Source: Brooklawnia sp937867175 (GTDB lineage: Bacteria > Actinomycetota > Actinomycetes > Propionibacteriales > Propionibacteriaceae). From it: 64,000 bases of DNA. The position numbers and the translations under genes are program-made. Of the stretch, positions 8,565 through 18,341 are shown piece after piece. Below the pieces are notes generated by a model. The model was not told the origin of the DNA, did no database searches, and worked only from the letters and a program-made list of their open reading frames with translations. The stretch is from NCBI GenBank assembly GCA_036821905.1, contig DAISIR010000009.1:51383-115382 (forward strand), read 5' to 3'. Each line of letters opens with the position of its first letter. Position 1 is the stretch's first letter.

Positions 8565-9316
8565 GCAACCTCGACAACAACCCCAACAAGCCCGCCAAGA
8601 CCGATCCACAACTCACCCGGCCGTCGCTGCACACCCACCTCGACCAGGTGCTGGCCGCCACCCCGGACGACGGTCCGGTCATCGGAGTGCGTGACGGCAT
8701 GTGGGGTCCCGGATACGGTTCCGGTGACACCTCGGGTTTTCAGGGTCAGCACCGCATCATCCAGCTCAACGGCAACGCACTCCCGCCCTTCGGTGGCTGG
8801 TTCGACGACGTCGCCGACCGGATGGCTGCCTTGGTGCCGCACTTCGCGTCCCGGGTGCTGGTCTGGCGCGACGAAATCACCTTCGTGGTGCTGCGCGAGA
8901 AGCTGCTTGAGTTGGTCCGGGTGCTCCGGGACGACCCCGCGCTGCGTTTCGAGGTCTGCATGAGCGTCTCCGGGGTGCACTACCCGAACCTGACTGGCGC
9001 CGAACTGCACGCGGTCTACCACCTGCTCAGCTACACCCATAACCGCCGGATCCGTCTCGAGGTCGCCTGCCCGGTCGACGACCCGCACATCCCGAGCGTC
9101 TGCCCCGTCTACCCGATGGTGAATTACCACGAGCGGGAGACCTGGGACATGTTCGGCATCATCTTCGATGGGCATCCGGGACTCACGCGTATCTTGATGC
9201 CTGACGACTGGGTCGGTTTCCCGCAACGCAAGGACTACCCCTTGGGTGGCATCCCGATCGAGTACAAGGGTGCGGTCGTACCGCCCCCCGATGAGCGCAG
9301 GAGTTACCAGGCATGA
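8561..9316 (+). CDS. nuoC: NADH-quinone oxidoreductase subunit C
   Basis: 251 residues, the 30-kDa peripheral-arm subunit that packs against NuoD and NuoB. The conserved RETWDMFGIIFDGHP signature is near the C-terminus, followed by RILMPDDW and RKDYPLGG. The first 70 residues are a polar extension. Starts and stops overlap both neighbours by 4 bp, implying translational coupling. Confidence 0.95.
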   Translation: MSNLDNNPNKPAKTDPQLTRPSLHTHLDQVLAATPDDGPVIGVRDGMWGPGYGSGDTSGFQGQHRIIQLNGNALPPFGGWFDDVADRMAALVPHFASRVLVWRDEITFVVLREKLLELVRVLRDDPALRFEVCMSVSGVHYPNLTGAELHAVYHLLSYTHNRRIRLEVACPVDDPHIPSVCPVYPMVNYHERETWDMFGIIFDGHPGLTRILMPDDWVGFPQRKDYPLGGIPIEYKGAVVPPPDERRSYQA

Positions 9317-10683
9317 GCGAGAAGACCAAGCCAAGCTTCGGCGTCCCCGGCGACGAGGACGTCTTCGCCGTCGCAGGTGAACCCGCCGTCGATCAGGCAT
9401 ACCTGGCTGCCGGCAACGACTGGGCGCAGATCATCGAGTCCCAGCGAGAGCGCGCGGACGAGATCATCGTCATCAACCTCGGCCCCCAGCACCCGTCCAC
9501 CCACGGCGTGATGCGGCTGCTGCTCGAGTTGGACGGCGAAACCGTGATGAGTTGCCGGCCCGGCATCGGCTTCTTGCATACCGGGATCGAGAAGAATGCC
9601 GAGTTCCGCACCTGGACGCAGGGCTCCACCTTCTGGACGCGGATGAACTACGTCGCCGGCATCCACAACGAAGCCGTCTACTCGCTGGCGGTCGAGAAGT
9701 TGCTGGGTGTCACCGATGACTTGCCGCGGCGCGGCCAGCAATTGCGGATCTTGGCACTTGAGACCAACCGCATCGCCTCTCACCTGACCGGTGTGGGCGC
9801 AAACTGCCTCGAACTGGGCGCCACCTCGCCGCAGGAGGTGGGTCTTCGTGAGCGGGAGCGCATCCTCGAGTTCACCGAGGCGTTGACCGGCTTGCGCATG
9901 AACAACGCGTACATCCGCCCCGGCGGCGTGCAGAACGACCTGCCCGACGACGGCATCGACCTGCTGGATGAGTTGATCAAGCAGATGAAGATCAATATCC
10001 CGGAAATCCCGCTGTTCATGCTTGACAACCCGCTGTTCAAGGGTCGTCTGCAGAACGTCGGTTACCTCGACCTCACCGCTTGCATGATGCTCGGCGCGAC
10101 CGGGCCCATTCTGCGGGCCACCGGCTATCCGTGGGACCTCCGCAAGACCCAGCCCTACCTCGGCTACGAACAGTACGAATTCGATGTGCCGGTCGAGACC
10201 AGTTGTGACGCGTACGGACGCTTCAAGATCCGCTGTGACGAGATGATGCAGTCGATCCGGATCCTCGAGCAGGTACGCGACCAGTTGGTCGAAAGCGCCG
10301 GCGAGCCGTACCGGGTGCAGGATCCCAAACTGGAGTGGCCGGGCGACCTGACAGTGGGCGCAGATGGCCAGGGCAACTCGAACGAACACATCAAACACAT
10401 CATGGGCGAGTCGATGGAGGCCCTCATCCATCACTTCAAGAAGGTGACCGAGGGGTTCTCGGTGCCTGCCGGCGAGGTCTACGTCGCCATTGAGGGGCCC
10501 GGCGGCGAGTTGGGCACCCACCTCGTCTCCGACGGCGGGAAGCGTCCTTATCGTGCACACATGCGTGACCCAGGGTTCAACCACGTCCAGGCCCTGCCGA
10601 TCATGACCGAGGGCGCGATGCTGAGCGACCTGATCATGTCCGTGGCCAGCATCGACCCCGTCATGGGCGGTGTCGACCGATGA
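9313..10683 (+). CDS. nuoD: NADH-quinone oxidoreductase subunit D
   Basis: 456 residues, the 49-kDa subunit forming the quinone cavity together with NuoB. It has the conserved NLGPQHPSTHGVMRL stretch near residue 55, RPGIGFLHTGIEK, and a C-terminal MGGVDR. The N-terminal 45 residues are a non-conserved extension. It is coupled to nuoC by ATGA and separated from nuoE by 31 bp. Confidence 0.97.
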   Translation: MSEKTKPSFGVPGDEDVFAVAGEPAVDQAYLAAGNDWAQIIESQRERADEIIVINLGPQHPSTHGVMRLLLELDGETVMSCRPGIGFLHTGIEKNAEFRTWTQGSTFWTRMNYVAGIHNEAVYSLAVEKLLGVTDDLPRRGQQLRILALETNRIASHLTGVGANCLELGATSPQEVGLRERERILEFTEALTGLRMNNAYIRPGGVQNDLPDDGIDLLDELIKQMKINIPEIPLFMLDNPLFKGRLQNVGYLDLTACMMLGATGPILRATGYPWDLRKTQPYLGYEQYEFDVPVETSCDAYGRFKIRCDEMMQSIRILEQVRDQLVESAGEPYRVQDPKLEWPGDLTVGADGQGNSNEHIKHIMGESMEALIHHFKKVTEGFSVPAGEVYVAIEGPGGELGTHLVSDGGKRPYRAHMRDPGFNHVQALPIMTEGAMLSDLIMSVASIDPVMGGVDR

Positions 10684-10714
10684 CGAACCTGACGTTGACA
10701 AGGAGGCAATCCCG

Positions 10715-11467
10715 ATGAGCCAGCACGACGAGCACCACTTCGTCTCGGCCTACGACGACGGGTCCCGCATCGACGCCACAGATCGGCAGACCAACATCTC
10801 CGCGCAGACCCTCGATGAGATGCGGCAGATAGTGGCCCGCTACCCGGAGCCGCGCTCGGCGCTGCTGCCGATGCTGCACCTGGTGCAGAGCGTGGATGGA
10901 CGCATCAGTGACGCCGGGGTGAACGCCTGCGCCGAGATCTTGGGTATCTCGACCGCCCAGGTCAACGGGGTGGCGACCTTTTACACGATGTACAAGCGGC
11001 GTCCAGCAGGTGAGCACCACATCGGTGTGTGCACCACGAGCCTGTGCGCGGTGATGGGTGGCGACGTCCTGCTGGCGCAGATGAAGGACAAGCTGGGCAT
11101 CGACGAGGACGAGACGACCCCCGACGGCAAGTTCAGCCTCGAACGCCTGGAGTGCAACGCGGCCTGCGACTTCGCGCCGGTGATGATGGTCAACTGGGAG
11201 TTCATGGACGCCATGACACCTGAGAAGGCCAACGAGCTGATCGACAACCTCGCAGCCGGCAAGGAAGTACGGTCCACCCGTGGGGCGCGGTTGACCAGTT
11301 GGAGGCAGGCCGAGCGAGTGCTGGCCGGGTTCCCCGACGGCCTCGCCGACGAGGGACCGACCGCGGGACCGGCCTCGCTGGAAGGCCTGCGGGTGGCCCG
11401 CGAACGGGGCTGGCAGGCCCCCAAGGCTCCAACCGTCCCCCAGATCGCGGAGGGAGGCTCCAAGTGA
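10715..11467 (+). CDS. nuoE: NADH-quinone oxidoreductase subunit E
   Basis: 250 residues, the 24-kDa thioredoxin-fold subunit holding the 2Fe-2S cluster N1a. The ligand pattern is visible: VCTTSLCA gives two cysteines and ECNAACDFAP gives two more. The ATG at 10715 is chosen because AAGGAGG is 9 bases upstream; an earlier in-frame ATG (10670) overlaps nuoD and lacks a ribosome-binding site. The C-terminal 70 residues form a variable tail. Its TGA overlaps the GTG start of nuoF. Confidence 0.95.
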   Translation: MSQHDEHHFVSAYDDGSRIDATDRQTNISAQTLDEMRQIVARYPEPRSALLPMLHLVQSVDGRISDAGVNACAEILGISTAQVNGVATFYTMYKRRPAGEHHIGVCTTSLCAVMGGDVLLAQMKDKLGIDEDETTPDGKFSLERLECNAACDFAPVMMVNWEFMDAMTPEKANELIDNLAAGKEVRSTRGARLTSWRQAERVLAGFPDGLADEGPTAGPASLEGLRVARERGWQAPKAPTVPQIAEGGSK

Positions 11468-12804
11468 ACGTCGACATCCTGACCCCCAGCCTCACCGAAA
11501 GCTGGGACCAGCCCGAAGCCTGGAAGCTGGCCAACTACGAAGCACGCGGTGGCTACCAGGCCGCTCGCAAGGCGCTGGCGATGGCCCCGACCGACGTGAT
11601 CACGCTGGTCAAGGATTCCGGCCTGCGCGGACGCGGTGGCGCGGGCTTCCCCACCGGAGTGAAGTGGAGCTTCATCCCGCAGACCAACCCCAAGCCGAAG
11701 TACCTGGTCATCAACTGCGACGAGTCGGAGCCCGGGACCTGCAAGGACATCCCGATGCTGATGGCCACCCCCCACACGTTGGTGGAGGGCATCATCATCA
11801 GCTGCTTCGCGGTGAACGCCCACAACGCGTTCATCTACGTGCGCGGTGAGGTGCTGCACGTGATCCGCCGGCTGCAACAGGCGGTCGCGGAGGCCTACCA
11901 GGCTGGCTACCTAGGCAAGGGCATCCTCGGCACCGGCTACGACCTCGACATCGTGGTGCATGCGGGGGCCGGCGCCTACATCTGCGGTGAAGAGACCGCG
12001 CTGCTCGATTCGCTCGAGGGACGCCGCGGCCAGCCCCGGTTGCGTCCTCCGTTCCCTGCCGTGGCGGGTCTGTATGCCTCCCCGACGGTGGTGAACAACG
12101 CGGAGTCGATCGCCTCGGTGCCGTCCATTGTCGCTAACGGCGCCGACTGGTACAAGTCGATGGGCACCGAGAAGTCGGCCGGGCCCACGATCTACTCGCT
12201 AAGCGGCCACATCACCCGCCCGGGCCAGTACGAGGCCCCGTTGGGCACCACGTTCCGGACGCTGCTCGACCTGGCAGGCGGTATCCGCGCCGGGCACCAG
12301 CTGAAGTTCTTCACCCCGGGTGGCTCGTCGACACCGATCCTGACCCCCGACCACCTCGACGTCCCGCTCGACTACGAGGGTGTCGCGGCAGCCGGTTCCA
12401 TCCTGGGCACCAAAGCGTTGCAGACCTACGACGAGACGGTCTCGGTGGTGCGCACGACGCTGCGCTACACCGAGTTCTACAAGCACGAATCCTGCGGCAA
12501 GTGCACCCCGTGTCGGGAGGGCAGTTGGTGGCTGGTGCAGACGTTGCGCAATCTCGAGGCGGGCCGTGGCAGCGAGGGCGACGTGGAGAAGTTGCTCGAC
12601 GTTTGCGACAACGTCTCGATGAAGAGCTTCTGTACCTTGGCCGATGGTTTCGTCGCCAACATCACCAGCTCGATCAAGTACTTCCGGGACGAGTTCGAGG
12701 CCGGGTACCACACCCCGGCCTGGGAGTTGTTCCCCTACGAGAAGTCCATCTACTTCCCCTACGAGCGGGAGACGCTGATCGTGAATGAGGTGGCCGACAA
12801 GTGA
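11464..12804 (+). CDS. nuoF: NADH-quinone oxidoreductase subunit F
   Basis: 446 residues, the NADH- and FMN-binding 51-kDa subunit. The nucleotide-binding RGRGGAGFPTG motif is at 55-65, and the N3 4Fe-4S ligands C344, C347 and C350 lie in ESCGKCTPCREG, with a later cysteine in SFCTLADG. The GTG at 11464 shares bases with the nuoE stop codon. The frame is open upstream inside nuoE, but the family's usual length supports this start. Confidence 0.96.
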   Translation: MNVDILTPSLTESWDQPEAWKLANYEARGGYQAARKALAMAPTDVITLVKDSGLRGRGGAGFPTGVKWSFIPQTNPKPKYLVINCDESEPGTCKDIPMLMATPHTLVEGIIISCFAVNAHNAFIYVRGEVLHVIRRLQQAVAEAYQAGYLGKGILGTGYDLDIVVHAGAGAYICGEETALLDSLEGRRGQPRLRPPFPAVAGLYASPTVVNNAESIASVPSIVANGADWYKSMGTEKSAGPTIYSLSGHITRPGQYEAPLGTTFRTLLDLAGGIRAGHQLKFFTPGGSSTPILTPDHLDVPLDYEGVAAAGSILGTKALQTYDETVSVVRTTLRYTEFYKHESCGKCTPCREGSWWLVQTLRNLEAGRGSEGDVEKLLDVCDNVSMKSFCTLADGFVANITSSIKYFRDEFEAGYHTPAWELFPYEKSIYFPYERETLIVNEVADK

Positions 12805-15221
12805 GCACCGACCAGAAGACGGCGGCTGGAGTCGCCAACCCTGATCTGGTGACCGCGACGATCGACGGTATCCAGATCAGCGTCCCGAAGGGCACCTTGG
12901 TGATCCGGGCCGCAGAGCACATCGGCATCGAGATCCCCAGGTTCTGCGATCATCCGCTGCTAGACCCGGTGGCGGCCTGTCGTCAGTGCATCGTCGACGT
13001 GCCCGACGCCGGCAACGGGCGTCCCATGAAACCGCAGCCGGCCTGCGCGCTGACCGTGATGCCCAACATGGTCGTCCAGACTGCGGCCGCCAACGAAACC
13101 GTGGCGAAGCATCAGGCGGGCATGCTGGAGTTCCTGCTGATCAACCATCCGCTGGACTGCCCGATTTGCGACAAGGGCGGCGAGTGCCCGTTGCAGAACC
13201 AATCCATGAGCCACGGGCCCGGGGAGTCTCGCTACGAGGGCGTCAAGCGCACCTATCCGAAGCCGGTGAACATCTCGGCGCAGGTGCTGCTCGACCGGGA
13301 ACGATGCGTGCTCTGCCAGCGCTGCACCCGGTTCGGGGCCCAGATCAGCGGCGACGACTTCATCTCGCTGGCCGAGCGTGGCGGCCTGAGCCAGATCAGC
13401 ATCTACGCCAGCCGCCCCTACGAGAGCCTCTTCTCGGGCAACATCATCCAGATCTGCCCGGTCGGTGCCCTGACCAGCGCCGACTACCGCTTCCAGGCCC
13501 GCCCGTTCGACCTCGTCAGCACGACCTCGACGTGCGAGAACTGTGCGTCCGGTTGTGAGCTGCGTATCGACCACCGGCACTTCCAGGTCAAGCGCCGGCT
13601 GGCCGGCAACGACCCCGAGGTCAACGAGGAATGGAACTGCGACAAGGGTCGGTTCGGCTTCTACTACGGCCGCGAGGACGACCGGCTGACCCACCCGCTG
13701 GTGCGTCGCGGCGACGAACTTGTCCCCGCGAGCTGGCCCGAGGCGATCAATGCCGCTGTGGCGGGTCTGAAGGCGGCCGGCAGTTCGGTCGGCGTTCTGG
13801 TCGGCGGACGCCTCACCCTCGAGAACGCGTTCGCCTACTCCCGTTTCGCTCGCGCGGTGATCGGCACGAACTCAATTGATTTCCGCTCCCGGCCCTACGG
13901 CGAGGACGAGGCATCCTTCCTGGCCGCGCATGTGGTCGGCCGTTCGGTGGGAGACTCGGTCACCTACGCCGATCTTGAGCATGCGAAGAAGGTCGTGCTG
14001 GTCGGCTTCGAGCCGGAGGACGAGTCACCGATCGTCTTCCTGCGGCTGCGCAAGGCGTGGCGGCAGAACGCGACGGCGGTCACGGCGATAGCACCGTTCC
14101 TGTCCAATGGCTCGGTGAAGATGGGCGCCACGCTGCTGCCCACCCGGCCCGGACGCGAGGTCGAGGCCCTCAACGGGCTCGCAGACCAGTTGGACGCGGA
14201 GGCCATCGTCTTGGTGGGGGAGCGGGCCTCGCTGGTCCCCGGCCTGTTGGCCGCTGTCTCCAAGCTGTCCGAGAAGAACGTCCGCTGGGCCTGGATCCCG
14301 CGGCGCGCAGGTGAACTCGCCGCGCTTGAGGCGGGCTGTCTACCCGGCCTGCTGCCCGGCGGGCGCCTTGTCTCGGACGCGCGGGCGCGCATCGACCTGC
14401 AGGCCGCCTGGGGTGTGGAGCACCTGCCCGAGGACGCCGGTCTGGACGCCAGCGCCATGGTGCAGGCTGCCGACGACGGCCAGCTGAAGGCGATCATCGC
14501 GGCCGGTGTCGACCTCAACGACATGGCCGATACGACCAAGGCACGCCACGGCATCGAGAGCGACGTCTTCGTCGTCAGCCTCGAACAGCGGCGCAGCTCG
14601 GTCACCAGACTGGCCGACGTCGTCTTCCCGGTGGCGTTGCTCGAGGAGCAGAACGGCACCTTCATCAATTGGGAACACCGGGTTCGTCCGGTCCGGGCCG
14701 TGAATACCAGGGCCAGCCATGTGATGACCGACGTGCGGGTGCTGGCGGCGCTGGCCGATGCGATGGGCTCCGACCTCGGGATGCGCAGCCCCGCGCACGC
14801 CAAGGCCGCACTCGACGAAATCAGCGACTGGGAGGGCACTCGCGCCCAGTTCACCACCAGCGCGGGCGGCGCCCAGCTGGCGGGCTCGGCAGAAGGCATG
14901 GTCTTGGCGAGTTGGCGCAGTGCACTCGATGACTCGCGTTGCCTGGACGGGGCGGGAACCCTGAAGCAGACCGCACCCAGGGCGCTCGCCCGGATCTCGT
15001 CGGCCACGGCCGCCGAACTGGGCGTCTCGTCCGGTGACGCACTGACCCTGGTCAACGGTGGGGCGGAGGTCACGCTGCCCGCCGCGATCACCAACGGCAT
15101 GGTCGATGGTGTCGTCTGGGCCCCCATGAATCTCGGCGTCTCGTTGCTCGCGACGCTGCAGGCCCGCCCGGGTGACCGGGTCCGGCTGGTGGTCGAAAAC
15201 ACTGCAGGAGGTGTGGCATGA
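12801..15221 (+). CDS. nuoG: NADH-quinone oxidoreductase subunit G
   Basis: 806 residues, the largest peripheral-arm subunit. The N-terminal 2Fe-2S ferredoxin-like domain has ligands at C49, C60, C63 and C82. Next come the LDCPICDKGGECPLQN segment and a second cluster region (RCVLCQRC, QICPVGALTS), then a CENCASGC motif that begins a molybdopterin-oxidoreductase-like domain. That domain normally lacks the cofactor in complex I. The CENCASGC motif suggests the extra N7-type cluster is present. The GTG start overlaps the nuoF stop, and the 3' end overlaps nuoH by 4 bp. Confidence 0.96.
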   Translation: MSTDQKTAAGVANPDLVTATIDGIQISVPKGTLVIRAAEHIGIEIPRFCDHPLLDPVAACRQCIVDVPDAGNGRPMKPQPACALTVMPNMVVQTAAANETVAKHQAGMLEFLLINHPLDCPICDKGGECPLQNQSMSHGPGESRYEGVKRTYPKPVNISAQVLLDRERCVLCQRCTRFGAQISGDDFISLAERGGLSQISIYASRPYESLFSGNIIQICPVGALTSADYRFQARPFDLVSTTSTCENCASGCELRIDHRHFQVKRRLAGNDPEVNEEWNCDKGRFGFYYGREDDRLTHPLVRRGDELVPASWPEAINAAVAGLKAAGSSVGVLVGGRLTLENAFAYSRFARAVIGTNSIDFRSRPYGEDEASFLAAHVVGRSVGDSVTYADLEHAKKVVLVGFEPEDESPIVFLRLRKAWRQNATAVTAIAPFLSNGSVKMGATLLPTRPGREVEALNGLADQLDAEAIVLVGERASLVPGLLAAVSKLSEKNVRWAWIPRRAGELAALEAGCLPGLLPGGRLVSDARARIDLQAAWGVEHLPEDAGLDASAMVQAADDGQLKAIIAAGVDLNDMADTTKARHGIESDVFVVSLEQRRSSVTRLADVVFPVALLEEQNGTFINWEHRVRPVRAVNTRASHVMTDVRVLAALADAMGSDLGMRSPAHAKAALDEISDWEGTRAQFTTSAGGAQLAGSAEGMVLASWRSALDDSRCLDGAGTLKQTAPRALARISSATAAELGVSSGDALTLVNGGAEVTLPAAITNGMVDGVVWAPMNLGVSLLATLQARPGDRVRLVVENTAGGVA

Positions 15222-16573
15222 GCCCGCTTTTCGGTAACGACCCCTGGTGGATCGTCCTGATCAAGGTGGTGGGGGTCTTCGTCCTGCTGCTGACGTGGAC
15301 CATCTTCGAGGTCTGGTTCGAGCGTCGTATCCTCGGCAAGATGCAGAACCGCCAGGGCCCGATCATGAACGGCCCGTTCGGTCTGGGTCAGGCCTTGGGT
15401 GACGGTGTGAAGCTGCTGTTCAAGGAGGATTTCCGCCCGGCGCGCACCGATGCCATCGTCTTCACTCTCGCACCCATGCTGACCGCGGTGGCTGCGTTCT
15501 CTTCGTGGTCAGTGATTCCGTTGGGGGGCGAGGTCCAGATGTTCGGGGTCACCACCCGACTCCAGGTCACCGACTTGCCGGTCGGTGCCTTGATGGTGAT
15601 CGCGATCGCCGGTATCGGCTTCTATGGCTTCGTGCTGGCCGGCTGGGCGTCCAGCGGCACTTACTCGCTGCTCGGCTCGATGCGGGCGACCGCGCAGCTC
15701 ATCAGCTACGAGATCGCGATGGGCCTGTCTTTCGTGGCGGTCTTCATGGTCGCCGGCTCCATGTCGACCAGCATGATCGTGGAGGCCCAGCAAGAGCCGC
15801 TGGTGCTCTTCGGTGCGACGATCCCGCTGCCCAGCTGGTACTTCCTGCCGCTGCTGCCCAGTTTCGTGATCTACTTCATCTCGATGTTCGGCGAGACCAA
15901 TCGGCAGCCGTTCGACATGCCGGAGTGCGAGTCCGAATTGGTCTCCGGGCACATCACCGACTACTCCGGCTTCCGTTATGCACTTTTCTTCCTCGCTGAG
16001 TACATCAACATGATCACCGTCTCGGCCGTGATCACCACCCTCTTCCTGGGTGGCTATGGGGCCCCGTGGCCGTTGAACGGCACCGTGGTCGATCAGGGTT
16101 GGTGGGGGCTGGTCTGGTTCATGCTCAAGGTGCAGGTCTTGCTGTTCGTCTTCTCGTGGGTGCGCGCCTCGGTGCCGCGCGTCCGGTACGACCAGCTGAT
16201 GGATCTCGGCTGGAAGGTGCTGATCCCGGCGAATCTGCTGTGGATCACCATGCTGGCTCTGGGTCGAGGCTCGGCGATTCACGGTTGGTGGGCCTCCCCG
16301 TTCTTCATCGGTACCGCCGCGGTGCTGCTGCTGGTGGTACTCGGCGCGATCTGGTTCAGCGGTAAGGAAGAACCCGCTGAGCCCGACGATCTTGCGTTCG
16401 TCGACGAGCACGGCGACTTCGACGCCTTCGCCGGTGGTTACCCGGTGCCACCGATGCCGGGGCAGAAGCTGGTCACCACGGTCTTCCCGTCCACAGCGGA
16501 CGACGAGCGGGAACCGGTGGGCGCCGCCTCGCCTCGCCGCGCCACTGCCAACACGAACGGAGCTGATGCCTGA
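15218..16573 (+). CDS. nuoH: NADH-quinone oxidoreductase subunit H
   Basis: 451 residues with eight or more membrane helices, the subunit linking the quinone site to the proton-pumping arm. Conserved segments include RRILGKMQNRQGP, the loop FGETNRQPFDMPE, and DQLMDLGWK. A polar C-terminal tail of about 65 residues extends beyond the usual end, as in other actinobacteria. The stop codon shares one base with the nuoI start. Confidence 0.96.
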   Translation: MSPLFGNDPWWIVLIKVVGVFVLLLTWTIFEVWFERRILGKMQNRQGPIMNGPFGLGQALGDGVKLLFKEDFRPARTDAIVFTLAPMLTAVAAFSSWSVIPLGGEVQMFGVTTRLQVTDLPVGALMVIAIAGIGFYGFVLAGWASSGTYSLLGSMRATAQLISYEIAMGLSFVAVFMVAGSMSTSMIVEAQQEPLVLFGATIPLPSWYFLPLLPSFVIYFISMFGETNRQPFDMPECESELVSGHITDYSGFRYALFFLAEYINMITVSAVITTLFLGGYGAPWPLNGTVVDQGWWGLVWFMLKVQVLLFVFSWVRASVPRVRYDQLMDLGWKVLIPANLLWITMLALGRGSAIHGWWASPFFIGTAAVLLLVVLGAIWFSGKEEPAEPDDLAFVDEHGDFDAFAGGYPVPPMPGQKLVTTVFPSTADDEREPVGAASPRRATANTNGADA

Positions 16574-17142
16574 TGGGCGCCTGGTCAGGATTCGGCATCA
16601 CCTTCTGGACGATGTTCCGGAAGACCTTCACCCAGGGATATCCGCAGAAGGGCCATGAGAAGGTCACGGCGCCTCGCTACCACGGCCGGCACCAGCTCAA
16701 CCGCTGGCCTGACGGCCTCGAGAAATGCGTTGGCTGCGAGTTGTGCGCCTGGGCCTGCCCGGCGGACGCGATCTACGTGGAGGGCGCTGACAACACCGAT
16801 GAGGAGCGCTACTCGCCCGGCGAGCGGTTCGGCCGCGTCTATCAGATCAACTACCTGCGCTGCATCTTGTGTGGCTACTGCATCGAAGCCTGCCCGACGC
16901 GTGCGTTGACGATGACCAACGACTTCAAGTTCTCGGAACGAACCCGCGAGATCATGATCTACGAGAAGCACGAATTGCTGGCACCGTTGCTGCCCGGCAT
17001 GGAGGAGCCGCCGCACCCTCGCCGGTTGGGCGACGACGAGAAGGACTATTTCCTCGGTCTGCCACCCACCGGCCAGCTCGACACCCGTACCGGCCCCGGC
17101 ACTGCTGGGTCCAAGACCGCCAGCAAGGAGGCGGAGAAGTGA
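16573..17142 (+). CDS. nuoI: NADH-quinone oxidoreductase subunit I
   Basis: 189 residues, the 8Fe ferredoxin-like subunit with clusters N6a and N6b. Both cysteine sets are complete: C52, C55, C58, C62 (KCVGCELCAWACP) and C97, C100, C103, C107 (RCILCGYCIEACP). The C-terminal 35 residues are a polar tail. The ATG overlaps the nuoH TGA by one base. Confidence 0.97.
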   Translation: MGAWSGFGITFWTMFRKTFTQGYPQKGHEKVTAPRYHGRHQLNRWPDGLEKCVGCELCAWACPADAIYVEGADNTDEERYSPGERFGRVYQINYLRCILCGYCIEACPTRALTMTNDFKFSERTREIMIYEKHELLAPLLPGMEEPPHPRRLGDDEKDYFLGLPPTGQLDTRTGPGTAGSKTASKEAEK

Positions 17143-18035
17143 TTCCGCTGATCACCGCCCAGACGGTCGCCTTCTGGGTATTCGCCCCGTTGGCTGTCGC
17201 CGGCGCACTGGGCATGGTCTTGTCGCGCAAGCCGGTGCACTCGGCGCTGAGCCTGGCTGGCATGATGGTGGCCCTCGGCTGCCTCTACGCCTCCCTGGAT
17301 GCACCGTTCCTCTTCGTCGCCCAGATCATCGTCTACACCGGCGCGGTCATGATGCTCTTCATCTTCACCATGATGATCGTCGGGGTTGACTCGGTCGACT
17401 CGCTGGTCGAGACCATTCGGGGCCAGCGAGTGGCGTCCACGATCGCTGTCGGGGCGCTCGCCGTGCTGCTGATCGTGGCGCTCAGCCAGGGCTTCGTGAC
17501 CGCCAGCCAAGGGCTAGAAGGAGCCAACACCGCGCATGGCGGCAATGTGCAGGGTGTCGCCCAGTACGTCTTCGGCCCGTTCGTCTTCGCCTTCGAGTTG
17601 ACCGCGGCGCTGCTGCTGGTCGCCGCACTGGCAGCGATCATCCTGGCACACGGCGAGCGCCTGAAGAAGCGGGAGACGCACAAGGATCGGGTGCGTCGCC
17701 GCACCCGCCAGTACGCCGAACAGGGCACGGATCCCGGGCCACTGCCCGGGCCCGGCATCTACGCGCGGCACAACTCCGCCGATTACCCGGCGCTACTGCC
17801 GGACGGATCGGTCGCCGAGAACTCCATCTCGCCGACGCTGCGCGTCCGCGGCGTGGCGATCGTCGAGAACGACGGACTGCGTTCGGCCCACCGCGCAGCC
17901 ATAACCAAGTTCGTCGCGGTCGGCGATGAGGCCGCAGGTACCGATCTGGCCGACGAAGTCGCAGCGGAGTTGGACGATTTCGGACGCCCGGAACTGCCCG
18001 CAGGAGACGCCGACACCGAGGAGCAGGAGCGATGA
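17139..18035 (+). CDS. nuoJ: NADH-quinone oxidoreductase subunit J
   Basis: 298 residues. The first 170 form five membrane helices including the conserved FLFVAQIIVYTGAVMMLFIF helix with its pi-bulge region. The remaining 120 residues are a hydrophilic cytoplasmic tail, long compared with the roughly 180 residues of E. coli NuoJ but common in actinobacteria. The GTG at 17139 overlaps the nuoI stop; the longer in-frame ORF upstream is a shadow of nuoI. It couples to nuoK by ATGA. Confidence 0.95.
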   Translation: MIPLITAQTVAFWVFAPLAVAGALGMVLSRKPVHSALSLAGMMVALGCLYASLDAPFLFVAQIIVYTGAVMMLFIFTMMIVGVDSVDSLVETIRGQRVASTIAVGALAVLLIVALSQGFVTASQGLEGANTAHGGNVQGVAQYVFGPFVFAFELTAALLLVAALAAIILAHGERLKKRETHKDRVRRRTRQYAEQGTDPGPLPGPGIYARHNSADYPALLPDGSVAENSISPTLRVRGVAIVENDGLRSAHRAAITKFVAVGDEAAGTDLADEVAAELDDFGRPELPAGDADTEEQER

Positions 18036-18331
18036 ACCCGGCAGCCTATCTCGTCCTATCGGCCATCCTCTTCAGCACCGGGTTGCTGGGCTTTCTGATC
18101 CGCCGCAACGCGTTGATCGCGTTCATGTCGGTGGAACTGATGCTCAACTCCGCGAACCTCGCACTGATTTCGTTCAGCTATGCGAACGGCAACCTGCTCG
18201 GGCAGGTCGGCGCCTTCTTCGTGATGGTGGTGGCCGCCGGCGAAGTCGTCATCGGCCTGGCCATCATCATGATCATCTTCCGAACCAGGCGCTCGGCCTC
18301 GGTCGACGACCAGAACCAGCTGAAGTACTGA
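18032..18331 (+). CDS. nuoK: NADH-quinone oxidoreductase subunit K
   Basis: 99 residues, three membrane helices, with the conserved MSVELMLNSANL motif (functional glutamate) and VAAGEVVIGLAI (second glutamate). Length and order are exactly those of the family. It overlaps nuoJ by 4 bp. Confidence 0.97.
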   Translation: MNPAAYLVLSAILFSTGLLGFLIRRNALIAFMSVELMLNSANLALISFSYANGNLLGQVGAFFVMVVAAGEVVIGLAIIMIIFRTRRSASVDDQNQLKY

Positions 18332-18341
18332 GGGGGCACTG